Of a DNA stretch of 64,000 nt, positions 33,721-46,672 are shown piece by piece. Position 1 is the stretch's first letter, and each line of letters starts with the position of its first letter. The stretch covers positions 613,531-677,530 of the forward strand of contig MNCI01015933.1 of NCBI GenBank assembly GCA_015680685.1. Reading direction: 5' to 3'. Position numbers and translations under genes: made by a program. Under the pieces are notes generated by a model, which saw only the letters and a list, made by a program, of their open reading frames with translations, did not search any database and was not told the DNA's origin. This stretch comes from Gnetum montanum (lineage: Eukaryota > Streptophyta > Gnetopsida > Gnetales > Gnetaceae).

Positions 33721-34552
33721 TGGATTATGAATCTTTAAATCTTCATAGGACTAGGCTAAAACATAATATAATTTATGTAGCAATGTAATTAATACATTCC
33801 TTTTGTCAAAATGTAGATGCTTGCCTATTCGAATAGGGTGTTCTGGATTTTTCTTTTTGACTAAAACAATTTTAGTTTCCGCTAATACTGCCAATATTTG
33901 TATTGTAGTACTTTAATTTCATTATGTATTTTCTCAAGTTCAGCTTTCCTAGCAATAGCATTGATTAAAACTTCATTGATAAGGATTGTGTCATTCAAAT
34001 CAGTGTGTGAAGTTTTAAGAATTTGATCATAAAACTTACCTTGACTAGTAGGAAAATGAGTAATTTGATGATCATCATCAAATACTTATAAAGATAGCAC
34101 ATTATTAGTGATAGAGTAACAATTAATCTTTTCCATGATGATTTTAGAATCCTAAGCTCCATAGGAAAATGAAAGATCATGGACACAAGCAACTTGTGCT
34201 AAAGCATCAAGAATGTGGTTTTCATCTCTATGAACAAGTTTGAATGTGATAAGATTAAATTCCTTGAATAATTATAATACATATGTCTTGTATACTCTTG
34301 TTAAAGGATCCTTATCCTCATAAACGTTGTTGATTTGATTCACAATAAGTTGTAAATCATTGTAAATTTTTAACTTTGAAAGATCAAAGTAAATAGCATA
34401 CTTTAGTCTATGGATTAAAGCTTCATATTTAATCATGTTGTTTGTCATGAGTTTTAAAAGTGAATGGCCTTAAGTTTTGAAGCTTTTCCAAGGGACATTA
34501 ACATAATTTTAGCACTGCATCCTTGTTTTGATGAGGCTCCATCAATCCCGAG
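33721..34552 (-). pseudogene. Extra RNase H (RVT_3 type) upstream of RT in W
   Basis: On the minus strand 34450-34200 reads NNMIKYEALIHRLKYAIYFD, KLKIYNDLQLIVNQINNVYE and FKLVHRDENHILDALAQVA. This is the plant-type RNase H pattern, with the Asp of the GDSQL-like motif kept (NDLQL). A linker with VFDDDHQITHF leads to the RT. The order RNase H, then RT, matches a set of plant Ty3/gypsy polyproteins I recall. Only single TAG/TAA stops interrupt the reading. Its C-terminal neighbour is W's own RT, so it is not a separate gene. Confidence 0.75.
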
Positions 34553-35397
34553 TGATGAGTAGTGAGTATACCCTACATCCAACCATATGAATCACTAGAG
34601 TTCACTCAATGATCTGGTCAACTTTTGAAGACTTTTGGTTTCTAAGTACGCTAGTTCTAGGAGGTAAATCTAACCATTGCAATCATTGTCTTCTCAGTTC
34701 CACTTGTGATGTACAAGGATATGGTTAAGTGTAACTAAGGCATATGGTTTTTATCATTTTATCTTTTATGTTTTAAGTCAGCTAAGAATAAGAATAAAGT
34801 ATATAAATGTTTAATTAATCTAATAACTAGCTAACACTTAACTAATCCTAACATAAGCATCCGTTCCCACTTTCCATACACATCATGAACACATATAGCA
34901 CCATTGGGTTACCAAGCGTTAAGTGCTACTAGGATTACCAAGAATTAAGTGTATGCTCAAAGTGGTTGTACTTATGTTTGCTATTTAATTGACATTAATT
35001 AATTACTTAAAAACATTAAAGTAACTTGCATGAATATTAAATTATTATTAAAAAAATTAATCTATTCCAAGTGTTGCAAGGTTTTATTAGAAAATCTAGC
35101 CTTTATCACTATTCACACTGAAGTGCTTAGGTACAACAGTGCTCAAATAAATATTTGTACACTCTTTGACTACTACTGCAAGCACTTAGAAAATGTTCTA
35201 ACTCTCTAAAATGTTCTAACTCTCAAATAGAAAAAATAAAAGTTCTTTGCTACAACTATGAAAATATTTCCATAAATGCAATAAGTAGGTGCATATTTAT
35301 AAGTTGAGATAGGGTGCGCCATCGATTGGTACATGTTAATAGGTCAAATCCTACATCAATGGGATCACATCAATGTGGCCCAACAATTGACTTATCA
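34553..35397 (-). repeat. 3' (left) LTR of TE-C
   Basis: It is 845 bp, plus-orientation edges TGATGAG and CTTATCA (last word decayed from CATCA). The U3 words are CATCGATTG, CATCAATGGG and CATCAATGTGG. Confidence 0.85.
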
Positions 35398-35420
35398 TAC
35401 CCCCATGATTGAATGAAATC
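35398..35420 (-). other. Polypurine tract of TE-C
   Basis: TACCCCCATGATTGAATG in plus orientation, that is CATTCAATCATGGGGGTA before the LTR on the minus strand; the G run is intact. Confidence 0.8.
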
Positions 35421-35569
35421 TCATCCTTAAGTTCCTTACAAAATTTGGAAAGGTATGTGATTATTAATTGACTACAAACACATAAAAAAAAACACAACAA
35501 AAAGTAAGTGCCCAAGTGTATGGTTTACAATCATTACAAAATTTTGGTGTTTAGGATAAAAAAATTGAA

Positions 35570-38471
35570 ACCTAGGACAAAATTGACAAATACAAATCCT
35601 CAAATGATGTGAATGCAAGTGGTGGAGGCTCTTGAGACTTCGAATTACCTTCTCCTACTTCAGGCACATGCGGTGGTTGAGATAGTTATTGTGGTTGTCC
35701 CATAGGAGCTAAAAATTTTGGCAGAAGATGGAAAGCATTTAATAATGCCTTCATCTTCTCCTCCTTACTCTAAGGATCATTCAAGGTCCACACTACATCA
35801 TCAATGTGGTCTAGAATGAGGATATCCCATGGATAGGGTATTTTAGGGAATACCTCCTTCATGCTAATGAACTAGGCAACAAACTATTTGCATTTAATTT
35901 CAAACACTCTGACTACATTTTGCAACTCATGGTATTCATTTACTCTCTTGGATAGGTTCTTAGTTGTTGATCTTTGATTAATGAACTTCACCTTAAGAAC
36001 CTCAAGTTTTTCATTTACTACCTCAAGCTTCTACTCAGTCTCATTATGGTACATGAACTCTATCTTGTACAACAAGTATGAGCTGGTCACTTGTTTCTCC
36101 AATTCTAACCACAACCTTTTGATAATTAGCATTACTAAGTTTGCATATGTGAGGTTGGTAAGCTCCAAGTAATTTATCATTTCCTTGATCTGCAGCTCCT
36201 TTAGGTAGATTTCAACCTTGTTGTATGTATTTAGCCCATCAAAGATAGGTTGCTAGACATCACCTTCTTTCTAGAGCTATTGGAGGGCCTAATTAACTTT
36301 TGCATTTTCCAATTGGATTTTCTTCTCATTGATCTCCTTTTGCAATCCTACCTAGTCCCTATAATAATTTTTAACCCTTTCAAACCTAAGGGCCTCATTT
36401 TTCTAGGCTAAAATCTTGATTTTAGACTTCTGGCATAAGGCACAGACTTCCTCCATCAAGAGGCTTTTATTCTTTATTTCCAACCTCCTCAATTTTGTGT
36501 TCATCCTAGCTAGTTGCTCCTATTTTTGATGGATGAATTTTGACATCTACTACTTCTACACATCAACACTCCGTAGGTAATGATTTTCTATGGTCAAGAT
36601 CTCATTCTCCTGGTTAGTCTAAACTAAGTCCTTATGGAAGTTATACATTATGGCATTAGGTAAGGACCGTGTAAAGACTGTGAACTGTTTTGCATACTCA
36701 ACCTCTTTTAATTTGGCCTAAAGTTGTTGAAAAGCTTTATCTGACATTATTGCTTGGTTGAGCAATGCAGGATCAGCAAGGTGGGCTCTTAATTTGGCAA
36801 ATTCCATAGCTAAGCATTGGTTCTTAGCTTGAGCTATTTGAAGTTGCCCCTTCATGATGATGCATTTTCCCCTTGCCTCGAGTAGCTTTGACTAGGTTGT
36901 AGTGATGGCATCTGAAAGATCAAAGACATCTAGAATCAGTTGCCTAGTTCCCACCAATTGGTCCAGTACTTCCTCATGTTGGGCTATATTTAATTTTTCA
37001 TTGAGAGTTCCTATAGACATCGACACATCTATAAGTGTAGAAACATTTGGTATAGACATTGTAGGCGCATTAAGTACTTCAACCACTTTTTTAGAAACCA
37101 CTTTGACCATTGTCTCTTACCCATGGTGCTACATCACCAAGATAGTTGCCTCCTCACCCTCCTCCAGATGCATTGAAAAGATAGTGACATTTCCAAAGAT
37201 GTATGGAAATTATTGTTATTGCAAGAGAGATATTTTTACCTCTTAGGTGCTTGGATTCAACCTTGTAGGCACCTACATTTTTTGGCCTAAGAAAATTGGA
37301 GCTCCATCCTCCATTTGACTTATGGTTCAAGAAACTTCATTTAAGGTGGTTCATGGTTGGTCTATACATAGATGGGTCACCACCACTTGTCCCTTATTGC
37401 TACTATTGTTGTTACAAGAGCTACTCTCAAAGTTCACCCATGTGCTTAATAGTAACATGGGTCTTCAGTGTTGTCTCATGAGTGGGTGATGGATATAATG
37501 GTTGCTACTCCTCTTTTTGGATCACCTTCGTAGGCATATTTTCCTTCATCGTTTCTACCCAAGAGGTAGTTGAAGCATGTTGGACTACATCATTTATGTA
37601 GTGGGTTATACCTATCCTCTTGCATATTTTTTTGATAAGGCACAAAAATGGAATCACCTTCCTTCCTGTTCATTCTCCTTGAAGTGCTTTTCTATCTCAA
37701 GATAGATCAGCTCTAGAAGATTGACTGGGAATTTAGTACTTAGAGTACACATGCATGGACATAGAAAGTTATGATCTTACTAGGCCTTACTATTATATTA
37801 AGATGCAAGGTCACAATTTTAAAGTATTCATGTTCCATTATGGTGAGTGCACAAAACTCCTTATAGTCTACTCCATAACATCATTGTGTCCATTTTTTCT
37901 TGATGCTAGGATCTACCTGTGTTGGTATTTATACAAGATTATCCCCAGTCTCTTATAATCCAAGGGCATCAAAAGTTACTTTCATTAATTAGGACATAGA
38001 AATGTCCTTGATTTTGATTTTTGAACCAACTTGTGTATTGTTCTAGAAAAGGTATGTTTCCTCAATGTACAACTCCTTGCTAGAAGTGAGGGTGGGCCAC
38101 ATTAGAGAGTTTTGTAATTAATCTTTAACTTCTAGAGGAGAAAAATTCAAGAAGGATCCAAATTTTAGCTCTTAAAGAATAGATTTCTAAATCTCTATGG
38201 ATGCTATTTGCCTAAGGCAGGCCTTTGTCAAGATGACCTCAAGGTTCAATCTTGGCTTTAGTGCCTCATCTTGGTGAGACTGTTCAATCGTGGTTTCTTC
38301 TTCACAAATATATCTAACAAACTCAACTTCGAGATCATCTCAAAGAGGTCCTATTGCAAAGGTTTCTGTTACCTACTCTTGAGGTTGTTCTTGGCCCCTT
38401 CCTATTCCTAGATGTTTATCCCTTGGTTGGGATGGTCATCCCTCTTATGCATGCTTTCCCTTATGTGTCAT
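35570..38471 (-). pseudogene. Long accessory ORF of TE-C: N-terminal domain plus coiled coil
   Basis: The ATG at 38471 reads MTHKGKH, as in TE-B (MVPKGKHG). The N-terminal third holds ELKFGSFLNFSPLEVKD, MWPTLTSSKELY and EYFKIVTLHL, which parallel ELKFGYFAKFS and YFKIGTSHL in the Y ORF, so they are related. From 37110 to about 35630 one frame stays open for about 490 codons except for stops. It is rich in Glu, Lys, Leu and Asn with heptad-like text (EQLARMNTKLRRLEIKNKSL, QKEINEKKIQLENAKVN), so a long coiled coil is likely. By hand count 17 of 18 internal stops there are TAG. The end is Pro-rich. No membrane segment or signal peptide stands out. Its role is unknown. Confidence 0.65.
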
Positions 38472-38499
38472 CTGTGGTCATAACATAACCAAAGATTAG
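38472..38499 (-). promoter_or_regulatory. Predicted 3' splice site before the TE-C accessory ORF
   Basis: The minus strand reads CTAAT (38499-38495), then a T-rich stretch, then ACCACAG directly before ATG. The same elements at the same spacing are seen in Y and TE-B. Confidence 0.6.
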
Positions 38500-38858
38500 C
38501 ATACAATGTGTAACTTATACTTTTAGGTACCTTATCTTATTGGGTAGTTACACTTTGACTAAGCTATGACCATGCCATATTCATTATTTTAATGTTTTTT
38601 TAACTTAGAAGTCCATTGGAGTTTTTTGGAATGTTTTAACTTTCAAAAATTAATGTTTCAAAAAATTTTCATTAAGAGTTTAAGGTTTGTGATCCCCACA
38701 ACAAAGAGTTTACCTCTAGTACCTATAGGACTAAAGAACAGAGTGAATTGAACAAATGGTTTATAAGTTATGGCTCTTGGAATGTTCTATGCACAAAAAG
38801 TTCAAAAACTCCCATCTCATTTGAGCAAAAATGTGAAAAATTGCAAATTATCTACACT

Positions 38859-38942
38859 TATTTATAGAATTTTTTTACCCTATGTTGACAGGGTCTCATC
38901 TATGCACCTACTCCATTGATGAGGTCCCACTGACAGAGCCTA
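38859..38942 (-). promoter_or_regulatory. Internal promoter-like block: U3-type words plus TATA (TE-C)
   Basis: On the minus strand TATAAATA (38866-38859) lies just downstream of words such as CATCAATGG and CTGTCAACATAGGG. These match the U3 words of TE-C and A LTRs (plus orientation CTATGTTGACAAGG in A, CCTACGTTGATGG in TE-C). TE-B, TE-D and X lack this block at the corresponding place. Confidence 0.5.
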
Positions 38943-40440
38943 TAGAAATAATTTTTCACTTTGAAAAATATGAAAAATAGAAGAAGTTTAAGCATGAAAT
39001 TGAGGTCCTCATAGAGATAAAAAAGCTATGAACATGATGAAACACTTGAAGAGGGCTTGGTTATGCATAGAAGGGGAGTTTTGAGTTGGAAAATGAAGTT
39101 TTATGTTCAAGAAATGCCATTAAGGAGTGCACAATTAGATACAACTGATGGGGTGCACAAAATATTTGATCATGGAAATGCCTAAGGATAAGAAACTTAA
39201 CTAAATCAACTAAGAGATATGTAAGTGGGTCCTCCCCATAGCAAGCTCATGCCATTTTTGCCCTTGCATATCCTCAAATCAAGGAGTTCATGGACCCCAT
39301 GGTTGATTAATTGGTATGGAAAGTTAAGGACTTAATCTGAAAGAATCTACCTAAGAATTTTGGCACATCAAACTAAGATGTTGAACAAGACATGGAAACT
39401 GGTAGTGAGGTGAAAAATAGAAAGTATTAGTAGAAGAGAGAGAAGGTGAAAAGGAGTTTTGAATCATGATTAAATGAAGTCCCTTTATGAAGTTTATGGT
39501 TAAATGACCTGATAAAGTCCATCCTTAGTTCATATCAAAACCAACCACCTTTAGTGACTTCGCATCAATACTTTAAGACTTATCCACCTCCTCAAGACAT
39601 AAAAATGCTTCCACAGATCAATCACCATTCCTTATTAAGAAAAAAAGAGAAGTAGGAAGTAATAAAGAACCTTAGTTAGATGGGGCCTTTGGGCATGGAT
39701 AACATGTATTTCTAGTTCCATAACTAGTTCTTGTAGCCCATTATTTTTTCGAAGGAGTGTGCTTTGAATTCTTATCATTATTTTGAATTTTATGTTTGTA
39801 TGGATTTTTGGATGGGAACCACACTTTGCAAAGACTTTAACTTCCTATTATTGGTTGACAGTGGAATGGTAAGAAATCCATGAAAATACTCATGCACTCA
39901 AGAGAGTACCATTATCAAAATCCCCTTGAAGTCATACCTTTATCAATCCATTTAATCTTTCCTAAGTTAAAAACTACCAAGGTCACAAGTTCATCAAAGT
40001 TTCATTAATGAAAGGAACCTTATATTTCCAAAACCAAGAACACCATAGAGTGTTGTGGATGGATGGATGACATGGACTTATTACCTATTCCATGAAAATG
40101 AACCCATGTCTTAGTTACCAATCATCAAAATTTTAAGATAGAATTTAGACATTAGCAATGAAATAACATTAATTACAAACCATCATTAGCAAATAGCTAC
40201 AACATCATTGTGTCCTACTAGCAATAAGAAAAACAAAGCAAAACATTAGAAAAACATAAGAAAAATACATACCAAAATAATGTAAAATATGAAATAAATT
40301 GAAAAATATTTAAGAAAGATAAAACATACTAATGATGGTGTAAAATAGAAAATGGTGTAAAAAAAAGTGTAAAAATAATAGTGTAAAAAAAAAGGTATAA
40401 AAGCTAAGGAGCCATTTATATAATTAGCATAGATGGCCAT
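38943..40440 (-). other. 3' region of TE-C, no gene
   Basis: It parallels 23840-25320 (X) and 51000-52270 (TE-D). A tandem TGTAAAAAAA-type run at 40345-40400 sits immediately past the end of pol. Confidence 0.55.
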
Positions 40441-41760
40441 CTTTGCCATGACTAAGTTGGAAGGAGGAGATCAAAAAAATTGAGTGTGGCTATCCATCAG
40501 ATGAGGTGTTGCTAGCATTGGCTCTTCTAGGTTCATGGAAAGGTTTTAGTTGTTGCATGTTGACAAGCTATTTCTTTTTTGGGCTTTCAGGTTTATAGAT
40601 CATCATGGACTTAGAAGGTAAGGTTTCAAGGATGATGTAAGTTCTTTTCACAATGTTTGGAACTTAGTTTGTTGTGGCACATCTGTGTCATTCTAGTAAA
40701 GGACCTTTTCATTAGGTTAAAGTTTTACTTTTCTTATTTTAAGGTCATGGAATTGTTTGCTAAATACCTTGTGCACTTCATTCAAAGATAGGGCCACTAA
40801 TCTATTCTCATCTAGCATGTTAAGGTTGATCAAACTTTCTTTCTGTGCTAGGCTAAGGTCAAGGTCAAGGTCACATGCTATTGAAAGTTAACAGAGCTCA
40901 AACTAAATAGAAAGAGTTGACAATTTTCCATACACTAGCTCATAAGGAGAATAGCCTATAGGGAGTTTCCATCTTGAGTGGTAGGCCCAAAGAGCATTGT
41001 TGAGTTTTGTGCTCCAATCTCTCATATATTTGCTAATTATTCTCATTAAGATATTAATGATTTCCCTATTTGTGACTTTAGCTTTACCATTGGCTTGATG
41101 GTGGTAGGGTGTTAATTTATGTTCTACCCCCAAGTGTTGCATGAGCTTTTGAAAGGTGGTGCATGTAAAATGAGTACTATTGTCAAAAATTAATGCATGT
41201 GACATCCAAAACCTATTTACAACATTCTATTAGACAAACCAAGTAGTTTTAGAAGATGTATATTTGGTAATGATAACTACTTCTATCCATTTTGTACAAT
41301 AGTCAATAGCAACTACGATGTATGTATTTCCATTTGACATAGGTGTGATGGGACCCATGAAGTTAATGCCCCATATGTCAAAGGATTTTGGTGGTTGGAT
41401 CTACTGATGAGGTCCCTTCATTCGACTGGTTATCCCACCATCACGTTGACAATTATCATAAGAGTAGATGAATTGGTGAGTGACCTTGAAGAGTGTTGGC
41501 CAATAATACCCTACCATTAAGATCATAATGGTCATACATCTCCCAGCATAGTGGTCCCGATAAGAGCCCTCATAAGCATCCTTGAGGATGCATACTTAAT
41601 TAGGATCAGGAAAAAACCAATGAAGTAGGCCATTAGTGCACACCTTGTAAAGGTGTATATTAATCTCCATAAAGTGTTTGGCTTGATGAAGAAACTATTG
41701 TTTCTTTCTATGGTCTAACTTTTGTGGCATCTCCTGAGTAAGGAGATAAGTGAGGATGCC
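40441..41760 (-). pseudogene. Integrase of TE-C
   Basis: 41205-40903 reads MSHALIFDNSTHFTCTTFQK, HHQANGKAKVTNREIINILM and WAYHSRWKLPIGYSPYELVY. The second Asp (FDN) is kept; the Glu is Lys (KAKVTN). The first Asp part lies near 41310 and the zinc-binding part to about 41700. The C-terminal portion ends at the conserved GGDG-type block near 40440. Confidence 0.85.
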
Positions 41761-43491
41761 ATCATATCATGCAGGTTCATTGGGTACTTATTCATTTATA
41801 GTACTAACAAAGAGAAGTTCATTAGGAAACTAATTAGAAAAGTGAGCTCTCCTCCTCTTTATTATTCCATTCTAACCGAAACAAGTGATTAGCAACCACA
41901 TTCTTGGTTTCCTTTTGATCTACCATCTTGAGATCGAATTTATATAAGATCACAAGCTACTATATGGTATGAGGGCTTACCATTGGTTTGTTCATTAGGA
42001 AGTAGAATGAAACATGGTCCATGTGCATAAACACCTTGTACCCAAGCACATAGTGCTTGAATTTATCCAAGGCATACAACATTGCCATCAATTCTTTCTC
42101 CCTTATGGTGTAGTTCATATGTGCACCCATAATGCTATGGCTTGCATAGTGGATGTAGTATGGATGTTTCTAATCATTCAACTATGTGAGCACAACTCCC
42201 AAGGCATAATTTGATGCATCTATCATGATATGAAATGGCCTGAATGAGTCAAGTGCTTGTAGAATTGGAGTTTCTACAAGCTTATGCTTGAGTTATAAGA
42301 ATTCTTTTTGCATTCCTCAATCCATACAAATAGAGCATTCTTCTTAGTCAAGTCCACCAATGGTTTAGCAATCTTAGAGAAATTCTCTATAAATCATCTA
42401 TAGTAGTTAGTGTGGCTAAGGAATGATTAGACATCTTTGATGAATTTTGGTTGGTGGGTTATTCCTTGGATGAACCTTATTTCTTTAGTATCCACCTTAA
42501 TCCTTATCTGTGATATTCTATGCTTTGATACAATGCCCTCCTAGATCATCAAATGAATCTTTTGCCAATTGAGCTAAATTTTTATCTCCACACACCTTTT
42601 TAGCACTTGCTCAAGGTAGTCCAAGGCTTTCTCAAATGTAGCACCATAGGTGGAGAATTCATTCATGAAGACTTCCACCTTGCTACCAATTTGTTATTGA
42701 AAGATGATAGGGATAAGATGTTGAAAGGTTACAGGGGCATTGCATAGATCAAATGACATCTTTCTTCATGTAAAATTCCCCCAGGGACTTGTGAATGTGG
42801 TTTTGGCCTGATCCTCTAGTGCAATTTGAATTTGGTTATAGCCACTATAATCATCCAGAAAGTTGTAGAAGCAATGTCTAGAGATAGTATCCAACACTTG
42901 GTCCACAAATGATTATAAAATATGATCTCTGTACATCACCATGTTCAGTATCCTAAAGTCAATATAGGCCCTCCACTTGCCACCTTTCTTTGGCACTATC
43001 ACAAGTGGGCTAACCCACTCACTACCCGCAATGGGATAGATAAACCTTGCCTTGAGAAGTTGTTTAATCTCCTCCTTAACAATTTGCTTCCATTTGGGGT
43101 TCAACTATGGCTACAATTGCCTATTTGGCTTTATGGAAGGATTAGTATAGATGTGATGCTGGCATATCCTAGGATCAATCCTAGTGAGTTTAGGATATGA
43201 CCATGCAAACACTATTAGCCATTTATTGATCACCTTCAATAACATCTCCTTCTATTCAAGAGTAGAATTAGCATTGATTATTATTGACTTGTCATTTTTC
43301 TTAAAAAAAGCATATTTCATGTTGACAAGTAGAGTTTTCAACTCTAGAAACTCCTGTTTAAAATTTTTAGGAATTTTCAACTCTCCCAAATTGATGTCAT
43401 CAAGTTCATCATTAAAGAGTTGGCGATGAACTTGCTTTAGTTCATCCATGCCTTTAACATAGGCACTCATTAGGCTCTTAGTTGTTTCCAT
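41761..43491 (-). pseudogene. RT and RNase H of TE-C, RT active site lost
   Basis: The linker (43491-43252) reads ELKTLLVNMKYAFFKKNDKS. RT (43104-42913) reads WKQIVKEEIKQLLKARFIYP and SPLVIVPKKGGKWRAYIDFR. The catalytic box reads FMNE near 42660, where X and TE-D have FMDD, so both Asp are changed. RNase H (about 42140-41950) matches X (KFKHYVLGYKVF-like). Stops and shifts are frequent. Confidence 0.85.
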
Positions 43492-44150
43492 GAAAATTGT
43501 TGAGCTACTTTCATGATTAGTTGTTGGCCACTAGGTGTCCTCCTATTTTGTGGTTGTTGTGTACAAGCACCTTTGAATTTCTATCTCATCTATACACTAT
43601 CTGCATGATGTGATTGATGTAATTTTTATAGACCATAATTTCTTCACATAGTTGCACCCTATATCATTGTACATGATGCATGGAACTCTCTTCTTTTCTA
43701 TCTTTGCAAATGTATTTTCTTTGGAAATCTCCAAGGAGAGGTATCTAATGCCCAATTTTGCATCAATGGTACTTATCTAAGCTCTTCCCATGATGATTGG
43801 GAAGTCCCCCTTGAAATTATCAACTCGGATCACTAGGAAATAAACAGGATAAGATCATCCACAAATAGTGGTCATAATGTCCTCCACTAGTTCCAAGGGA
43901 ATAGTGATGGACTGGTTTGTCAACCCAATATGAATATTACTCTTCTTGAGTGGAGGAAGGTTCTAGGCTTTGTACATCTCATGAGAAATCATATTTATAC
44001 CAAAACTTGAGTCCAGAAGAACTTTGCAAGGCTCATTCATAGCAATTTGTAGGTACACAAGGGGACTTCCAAGATCAAGTATTTTCCTAGGAACATGGCC
44101 AGCCTTTATCCAATTAGTTATTACATAGGTTAACATGATGGTATGCACCT
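43492..44150 (-). pseudogene. Protease of TE-C
   Basis: 44148-43963 reads TYVITNWIKAGHVPRKILDL and KVLLDSSFGINMISHEMYKA: D-S-G has become D-S-S. The end region with MGRA-type text runs to about 43660. Confidence 0.8.
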
Positions 44151-46672
44151 TGGAAGGGGTTTAGTTTGAAGGGGACTTAATCGAAGTGGATGCATAGAAT
44201 AAGGAAGAAGCAGGGCTATCAGCCACATAAGTTTGTGAGGGATTTGTAGGACTATTGGTTTGAAATAATAATCTATTTTAAGATTTAGTTTTCGAACCAC
44301 TCAGCTAAGGAATTGGCTATAAGTTAATAGACTTGGTAGTGTTATGTTGTTGTGGTTGGGCTAGAATTTTGCCCTAAATTGATGGAGCATGTGGTAATTG
44401 AGTTGAGGGCAAAGGGACATGTGTAGAAGGATGAGGATGGTAGTGGATATTAGGCTTTGTAGATCTTAGGAGGGTAGTGGTGACCCTAGAATGAAGCATG
44501 ACTAGAAGAGTCACATGAAGAAATGGGTTGTTAACCATAGTACCCATATGGATCAAGTTGTCAATAAGGGTACTATTACCTTAGGGGGGGCATCCCCCAC
44601 AACTATGAATTATTTCACTAATAGTACTACTCATAAGGTTATGATGGAGCTTCATTTGGATAATAGACTTGTTGTTGGTGGAACTACCTTGGGTTTTCTT
44701 GAAGATAAGACAACCTTCTAGGTGCTTTCCTTCTAGCCAGTCTAGGATTTAGAGCGTACACCTCAGAATCTTTCACGTGTGACACAATGAGGCAACATCC
44801 CTTAGGATGTTTTTATTGATAGATTTCATATCCACTATCATCATCTATTTTAGACTCCACAACCTCCTCTATTGTAGCAACCTTGCCCATACCCTTTTAG
44901 TAGGCACATTCAACTTCCTTGCTTCTCCTGTGATCATGATCACTACTTTGTTCTTTGTATTTATTTGCTACTTTTAGAGTGATTTGAAACATTTCAGCCA
45001 AAGATTCTTGCATTTTTTCTACCTTCACTAAAATCTTGGAGATAGATTTTTGAATCAGTAAGGTCTTTCATTACACCACCTTATCAAGCGGTGCCTCCCT
45101 CTCATTTTCACAAAACTGGACTTTACATTTTTTGATGGAAGATTCCTAGTTGTACTCCTCAACACTTTTCATTTTTCTCAACTCTCCTTCTTCCTTGACA
45201 ACCTACTCTATAAACCTTTAAATTTAATGAGTCCTTAATTCTAAAAATCTCACTTGGGCATAGATCCCAAGATTTCTTCTTGTTTCTATTCAGAGCCCAT
45301 CTATGATATGGTGAAGTTGCTCCATTTGAGAATAATCATGACTAGGAAATTAGTGCAAAAGGAAATAGTACCTACCCATGGCTACATCCAAGGGTTCATG
45401 TGTTCCTTATTTCCAGCGTTAGATTTTCTTTCTCAGTTTGGACACTTGGGAGTATGTTTAATACTTGTTATTGAAGAGCTCAAGCATCATACTCCATCTA
45501 CGAATTAATTTTGGCTCTAAGGACTAGTACCAAATTTTAACTTCTTTGATAAGTGTTAATGAGAACAACTTTAATCTCTATCATTCATTCTCCACATTCT
45601 ATAAGGCATAGGCACCATAAAAGGCTTGAAGATGGTTTTGTGAATATAAATTGGATCCTCCTTTGAACTTGGGGATATTGTTCATATCCAACCACTTAAT
45701 CTAGGTATCTTTCACATGCCTCATTGGAATTCCCACTACATCTATGATGTTCAACATATTTCAAGTTGCAAGCAAATGCTCATCATATTCATAGCCTCTA
45801 CAATGGCCATGATGCCTATAATGCCCTCTGCTATTCATTCTTTCATGGTGGTGGGCCTTCCTTGATTATCCACACCCCTGATCTTGACTAGTCTAGTTGG
45901 CCCTATGATCATCTCTATCCTATTAGTCACTGCCATCACAATCACATCCTTTTTAGCTTTAGTCAAAGCTAGAGGAGGAAGAAGAAGATGATGAAGGTGA
46001 ACAGGAAGAAGGACTAGCACCACCATGGTACTTACCAACCCCTCTTTGATGGTCATGACCACAATCATCATCATGATGCCTATGTTGGTACCTACCATGA
46101 CTCCCACCTTTAGATGCTCCATGATCATGGTATCCATTCTTACCTAAAGTAGAATTTTTTACAATGGACTATAAGTTCTAGTTTAAGCCCCCTTCATTGA
46201 AACCAAGGGGAGGAGAGTCAATGAAATGAGAACCCTCATAGAAGGGATTCTCACTATCTTTTTGGCCTAATAGGAACAAGGGGTTATTGAATCATTTTCT
46301 CTTTGCAAATTCATGGAATTTCTCTTACTTCCAATTATTTTTACATTATTCCTTAGTGGCATGGTAATTCCTAGAGTCATGGTCCTACACAACTTATTTA
46401 GCATGGAGCCCTTAGATGCCCAACCTCATAAGAGTTTATTGGATCATCACAAAAACAAATTGATTGGGTGGTAACCCAATGTTTCCCTCCATGTTCCTTC
46501 ATTACATCTATTTATCTTGATGTAGGATGAAGGTGAAGTTAGGAACATACTCCTTGGGATGAGTATATACCACTTGGCATTCCTAGGGTACTAGCTAATT
46601 TGATCATTCATTCCTCTAATTGGATGTGTGCTCGAATTTTGATGGAGAATAATCCCTATGAGAAGAAGACAT
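44151..46672 (-). pseudogene. gag of TE-C
   Basis: The ATG at 46672 reads MSSSH. The His/Met-rich middle is at 46137-45835, capsid about 45600-45250, the charged tail about 45080-44800 with a knuckle-like HPKGCC text, and the Pro-rich tail 44720-44374. The layout is the same as in Z. Many frameshifts and stops. Confidence 0.75.
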
